Assembly: GCA_036404255.1 (NCBI GenBank)
Contig: DASWOP010000129.1
Location: forward strand, 1 to 8,544
Source: JARLFX01 sp036404255
Lineage (GTDB): Bacteria; Acidobacteriota; Terriglobia; Terriglobales; Acidobacteriaceae
Reading direction: 5' to 3'
DNA: 8,544 nucleotides
Shown here: positions 6,564 to 8,544 of the stretch, piece by piece
Position numbering within the stretch: position 1 is the stretch's first letter
Layout: each line of letters begins with the position of its first letter
Translations under genes and position numbers: made by a program
Notes under the pieces: generated by a model
Seen by the model: only the letters and a program-made list of their open reading frames with translations
Told to the model about the DNA's origin: nothing
The model's database searches: none

Positions 6564-6588
6564 AAGTGTAGCCCGTAGCCTAACACTT
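6564..6588. promoter_or_regulatory. Operator-like inverted repeat over the higBA promoter
   Basis: AAGTGTAG (6564-6571) and its imperfect complement CTAACACTT (6580-6588, one extra A) face each other with centres about 19 bp apart. The left arm covers the -10 box and the right arm touches the -35 box, so a bound protein would block RNA polymerase. HigA autorepression of this kind is known for higBA loci; that HigA binds here is inference. Confidence 0.5.
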
Positions 6589-6593
6589 GTCAA
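6565..6593 (-). promoter_or_regulatory. higBA promoter (TTGACA-17-TACACT)
   Basis: On the minus strand a consensus -35 TTGACA (6588-6593) is followed after 17 bases by -10 TACACT (6565-6570; four of six match TATAAT). The predicted start, about 7-9 nt after the -10, is at 6558-6556, which coincides with the higB ATG. This is the best promoter match in the window. Confidence 0.75.
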
Positions 6594-6623
6594 TCGCGTA
6601 CAGGTCACCGAGCCAACAACGAA

Positions 6624-7202
6624 TTATACGGGCAGCTCCACGATGCGCTGGTAGAAGCTGAGTGCAGCGTCGCCCTGCTTCAGTTCGCGGGTCCGCTGCA
6701 GCGTGCCGTAGCGTTCGGCCAGCGGCGTGCGCTTGGCGTGTTCGGCGATAACCAGGGCGTCTTCCGCAAGCAGGCGGGCGGAGGCGGTGCTGCCCAGCAG
6801 CCCCAGAACCTGCTCATACTCTTTCGGAGCGTCGTAGGGCGGGTCGAGGAAGATGATGTCCTGCACGCTCTGCTGCTGTTGTAGCCGGTCCAGCGCGGCA
6901 AGTGCAGAGCGCTCATGGATCATGAAGTTACGGCCGATACCCAGCAGCTTCAGGTTTTCGCGGATAGCGGTGAGAGCGGGCGGCGCGTTCTCCGCAAAGT
7001 GAGCGTGCAGTGCGCCGCGGCTTAACGCTTCCAGCCCAACCGCGCCGGAACCGGCGTAGAGGTCGGTAAATCGAGCCCCGGCAATGCGCGGAGCCAGTAC
7101 GTTGAAGAGCGTTTCCCGCAGCCGGTCGCTGGTGGGCCGCGTCTCCATGCCACGCGGAGCGGTAAGAACGCGGGAACGGTATTCTCCTGCAATGATGCGC
7201 AT
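6624..7202 (-). CDS. rsmD: 16S rRNA (guanine(966)-N2)-methyltransferase RsmD
   Basis: Transfers a methyl group from S-adenosylmethionine to N2 of G966 in 16S rRNA during small-subunit assembly, in the cytoplasm. At 192 residues it matches the family's usual length (E. coli about 198). Visible motifs are RIIAGEYRSR (2-11), RPTSDRLRETLFN (22-34), the SAM-binding motif I DLYAGSGAVGLEALSRGA (47-64) and the catalytic DPPY (120-123, in DIIFLDPPY). The start is ATG at 7202; there is no Shine-Dalgarno sequence, but TAGAAT ends 7 nt upstream, so it may be translated from a leaderless mRNA. It diverges from the site-2-protease-like gene and is followed on its own strand by higBA, which has a separate promoter. 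Confidence 0.95.
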   Translation of the reverse strand: MRIIAGEYRSRVLTAPRGMETRPTSDRLRETLFNVLAPRIAGARFTDLYAGSGAVGLEALSRGALHAHFAENAPPALTAIRENLKLLGIGRNFMIHERSALAALDRLQQQQSVQDIIFLDPPYDAPKEYEQVLGLLGSTASARLLAEDALVIAEHAKRTPLAERYGTLQRTRELKQGDAALSFYQRIVELPV

Positions 7203-7209
7203 ACATTTG

Positions 7210-7215
7210 ATTCTA
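7210..7215 (-). promoter_or_regulatory. -10-like box TAGAAT for rsmD
   Basis: TAGAAT matches TATAAT in five of six bases and ends 7 nt before the rsmD ATG, placing the likely transcript start on or next to the start codon. No good -35 hexamer is present 16-18 bases upstream, where the sequence is very GC-rich. Confidence 0.45.
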
Positions 7216-7251
7216 GTGCCAGTCCCGCCCGCTCGCGGCCCGGCTCCGCTC

Positions 7252-7257
7252 TACAAT
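7252..7257 (+). promoter_or_regulatory. -10-like box TACAAT for the protease-like gene
   Basis: TACAAT matches TATAAT in five of six bases and would start transcription near 7264, about 17 bases before the protease-like gene. Together with the rsmD box it forms a back-to-back arrangement about 36 bases apart. No clear -35 box is visible. Confidence 0.45.
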
Positions 7258-7280
7258 GAAGGAATGAGGGCAATCGCTTG

Positions 7281-8393
7281 ATGCGTGGATGGTCGTTTCC
7301 GCTGGGACGGGTGTTGGGCGTAGAGGTCCGCATCCACACGTTCTTTCTTCTGCTGCTTGGTTTGAGCATCGCAGAGTCGAACGGCGTGGGTGGCTCTGCC
7401 ATGCGTGGCGTAGCGCTTTGGCTGGGGCTGCTGCTCGCCCTCGCCGTGCGCGAAATCGCGCGCGCCCTCACTGCAGCCTACTTCGGCATGGATCTGCGCG
7501 GCATTCTACTGCTGCCGATCGGTGGCCTGCTCGCCTTCACCACAGGCTCAAGAGAAGAGTCAGCCAGCGGCCAGCGTGCCGAAAAGGCGATTGCCATGGC
7601 TGGCCCGGCGGCGAACTTTGCGTTTGCGCTTCTGATAGCTGGGCTGATCTACGGCTCCACCTCGCAGCTGAATGTGCTGGAGCGTCCACTGATGACGTCC
7701 CTGCACCTTGTGCGCTCGCTGCTGTGGCTACAGGCTGCCCTGGGCGCCATCCACCTGCTGCCGGCGTATCCGCTGGACGCGGGGAGAATTTTGCGTGCAG
7801 AACTGGTGCGCACGCGCGGTTCGGCGAATGCTACACGCCTGGCCGGTGGTCTTGGCATGCTGCTTGCCATGGCGTTGATAGCAGCGGGCATCGTCTTCTT
7901 CCAGAGCGCGTGGGTGGTGATGGCGGGCTTCTTTGTGCTGATGGGCGGGCAGATGGAGGAGCAGGGTCACGTGCTGCAATCCGTAGTGGATACGGTAAAG
8001 ATGCGCGACATCATGCTGACAGATTTCTCCACGCTCTCTGCATCCGACACGTTTGAAGATGCGATGAGCAAATCCATCCACACCCTGCAGGATAATTTTC
8101 CCGTCCTGCGCGGCAACAGCATCGTGGGCGTGGTCTCGCGCTCCAGCATTCTGGAAGCGTTGCACCGCGAAGGCAACGGCTACGTGCAGGGCATCATGCA
8201 GCGCGGGTTCCGCGCAGCGCAGCCGGACGATACGCTGGGCAAAGTCTTTCGCAGCCTCACGGCTGGCCCTGCGCTGGAACTGGTTCCTGTAGTGGAAGGC
8301 GAGCGCGTCGTGGGCATTGTGACGCTGCAGAACCTGAAGCAGTCCATCGGTCTCTTTGCCGAGACGCAGCGCACACGGAGCGAAGAAGAGTGA
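7281..8393 (+). CDS. Site-2-protease-like (M50) membrane protein with two CBS domains, active site degenerate
   Basis: Family members are zinc proteases that cut substrates within the membrane. This 370-residue protein has the expected architecture: the N-terminal motif GRVLGVEVRIHTFFLLLL (9-26), membrane helices about 12-30, 43-67, 107-124, 144-160 and 189-221, then two CBS domains (about 240-295 and 302-357), which in other proteins bind adenosine nucleotides. However, HExxH is replaced by REIAR (R57, E58, R61), so both zinc histidines are missing, and the second motif reads HLLPAYPLDAGR (158-169): D166 is kept but the usual Asn is His and LDGGR is LDAGR. It is therefore probably not a zinc protease and may act as a binding or sensing pseudoprotease. 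The reading frame is intact. ATG at 7281 follows GAGGG by 10 nt; a TTG just before adds only one residue. The last codons overlap the rsmI start by four bases, implying cotranscription. Confidence 0.88.
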   Translation: MRGWSFPLGRVLGVEVRIHTFFLLLLGLSIAESNGVGGSAMRGVALWLGLLLALAVREIARALTAAYFGMDLRGILLLPIGGLLAFTTGSREESASGQRAEKAIAMAGPAANFAFALLIAGLIYGSTSQLNVLERPLMTSLHLVRSLLWLQAALGAIHLLPAYPLDAGRILRAELVRTRGSANATRLAGGLGMLLAMALIAAGIVFFQSAWVVMAGFFVLMGGQMEEQGHVLQSVVDTVKMRDIMLTDFSTLSASDTFEDAMSKSIHTLQDNFPVLRGNSIVGVVSRSSILEALHREGNGYVQGIMQRGFRAAQPDDTLGKVFRSLTAGPALELVPVVEGERVVGIVTLQNLKQSIGLFAETQRTRSEEE

Positions 8394-8544
8394 GCGACGG
8401 CGCGGAACAAGCACCGCTACCTGTTTCCGATAAGCCTTTGGCTCCGGGACTCTACCTGGTGGCGACGCCCATCGGCAACCTGGAAGACATCACCCTGCGG
8501 GCACTGCGCGTGCTGCAGAGCGTGGACCGCATCGCCTGCGAAGA
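8390..8544 (+). CDS. rsmI: 16S rRNA (cytidine(1402)-2'-O)-methyltransferase RsmI, N-terminal part
   Basis: RsmI methylates the 2'-hydroxyl of C1402 in the decoding centre of 16S rRNA, using S-adenosylmethionine. Only 51 codons are present before the right edge. The signature GLYLVATPIGNLEDITLRAL (24-43), followed by LRVLQSVDRIACE, is the start of the tetrapyrrole-methylase-type fold of this family, including the SAM-site TPIGN. A GTG start at 8390-8392 overlaps the upstream stop as GTGA, with GGAG 9 nt before it. This start gives about 23 residues ahead of the conserved core; no better start is nearer (a TTG at codon 17 is possible). Confidence 0.92.
   Translation, partial: MSDGAEQAPLPVSDKPLAPGLYLVATPIGNLEDITLRALRVLQSVDRIACE

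Noticed and set aside
6584..6586. GTG as an upstream start for higB.
   Set aside because: It lies between the predicted -35 and -10 boxes, so it would not be in the mRNA, and known HigB proteins begin close to the KVRNFTHKG segment.
7728..8414. A 228-codon minus-strand frame opposite the CBS domains.
   Set aside because: It is His- and Arg-rich mirror coding of the CBS region with no ribosome site; the plus-strand frame is clearly the real one.

Overview
The window looks like chromosomal DNA from an acidobacterium, most likely Acidobacteriaceae (Terriglobus/Granulicella/Edaphobacter type). The clearest clue is the large TonB-dependent receptor with an N-terminal carboxypeptidase-regulatory-like domain, a family greatly expanded in that group. 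Moderately high GC and a mix of Shine-Dalgarno-led and apparently leaderless genes fit, but no taxonomic marker is complete here, so the assignment is an inference.

Layout. Positions 1-2016 (minus) hold the N-terminal 672 residues of an outer-membrane TonB-dependent receptor that runs off the left edge. A 360-base divergent intergenic region follows, then a secreted pectinesterase (2377-3474, plus). The divergent receptor and pectinesterase suggest a small pectin-use locus: the esterase removes methyl groups from pectin outside the cytoplasm and the receptor may import a product. Two minus-strand genes follow: a FMN-binding PNPOx-like protein (3523-4149), which seems to start at an AUU codon, and upstream of it a polytopic membrane protein resembling GT-C glycosyltransferases (4213-5424). 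A short plus-strand gene resembling DUF2251 (5469-5897) diverges from the membrane gene.

Next is a compact minus-strand higBA toxin-antitoxin pair (higB 6266-6556, higA 5951-6247) with a near-consensus sigma70-type promoter and an operator-like inverted repeat. It sits downstream of rsmD (6624-7202, minus), the 16S rRNA G966 methyltransferase. Divergent from rsmD lies a site-2-protease-like membrane protein with two CBS domains (7281-8393, plus). Its stop overlaps the GTG start of rsmI (8390 to the right edge), the 16S rRNA C1402 2'-O-methyltransferase. Two rRNA methyltransferase genes therefore flank the protease-like gene.

Most unusual points: (1) the site-2-protease-like protein has lost both zinc-binding histidines of HExxH (it reads RExxR), so it is probably a CBS-regulated pseudoprotease; (2) the PNPOx-like gene has family-like N-terminal residues that only an AUU start, behind a perfect AGGAGG, can include; (3) higB, rsmD and the DUF2251-like gene lack Shine-Dalgarno sequences and have a TANNNT -10-like box 7-8 nt before ATG, suggesting leaderless mRNAs. 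I saw no CRISPR array, tRNA, rRNA, insertion sequence or phage gene.
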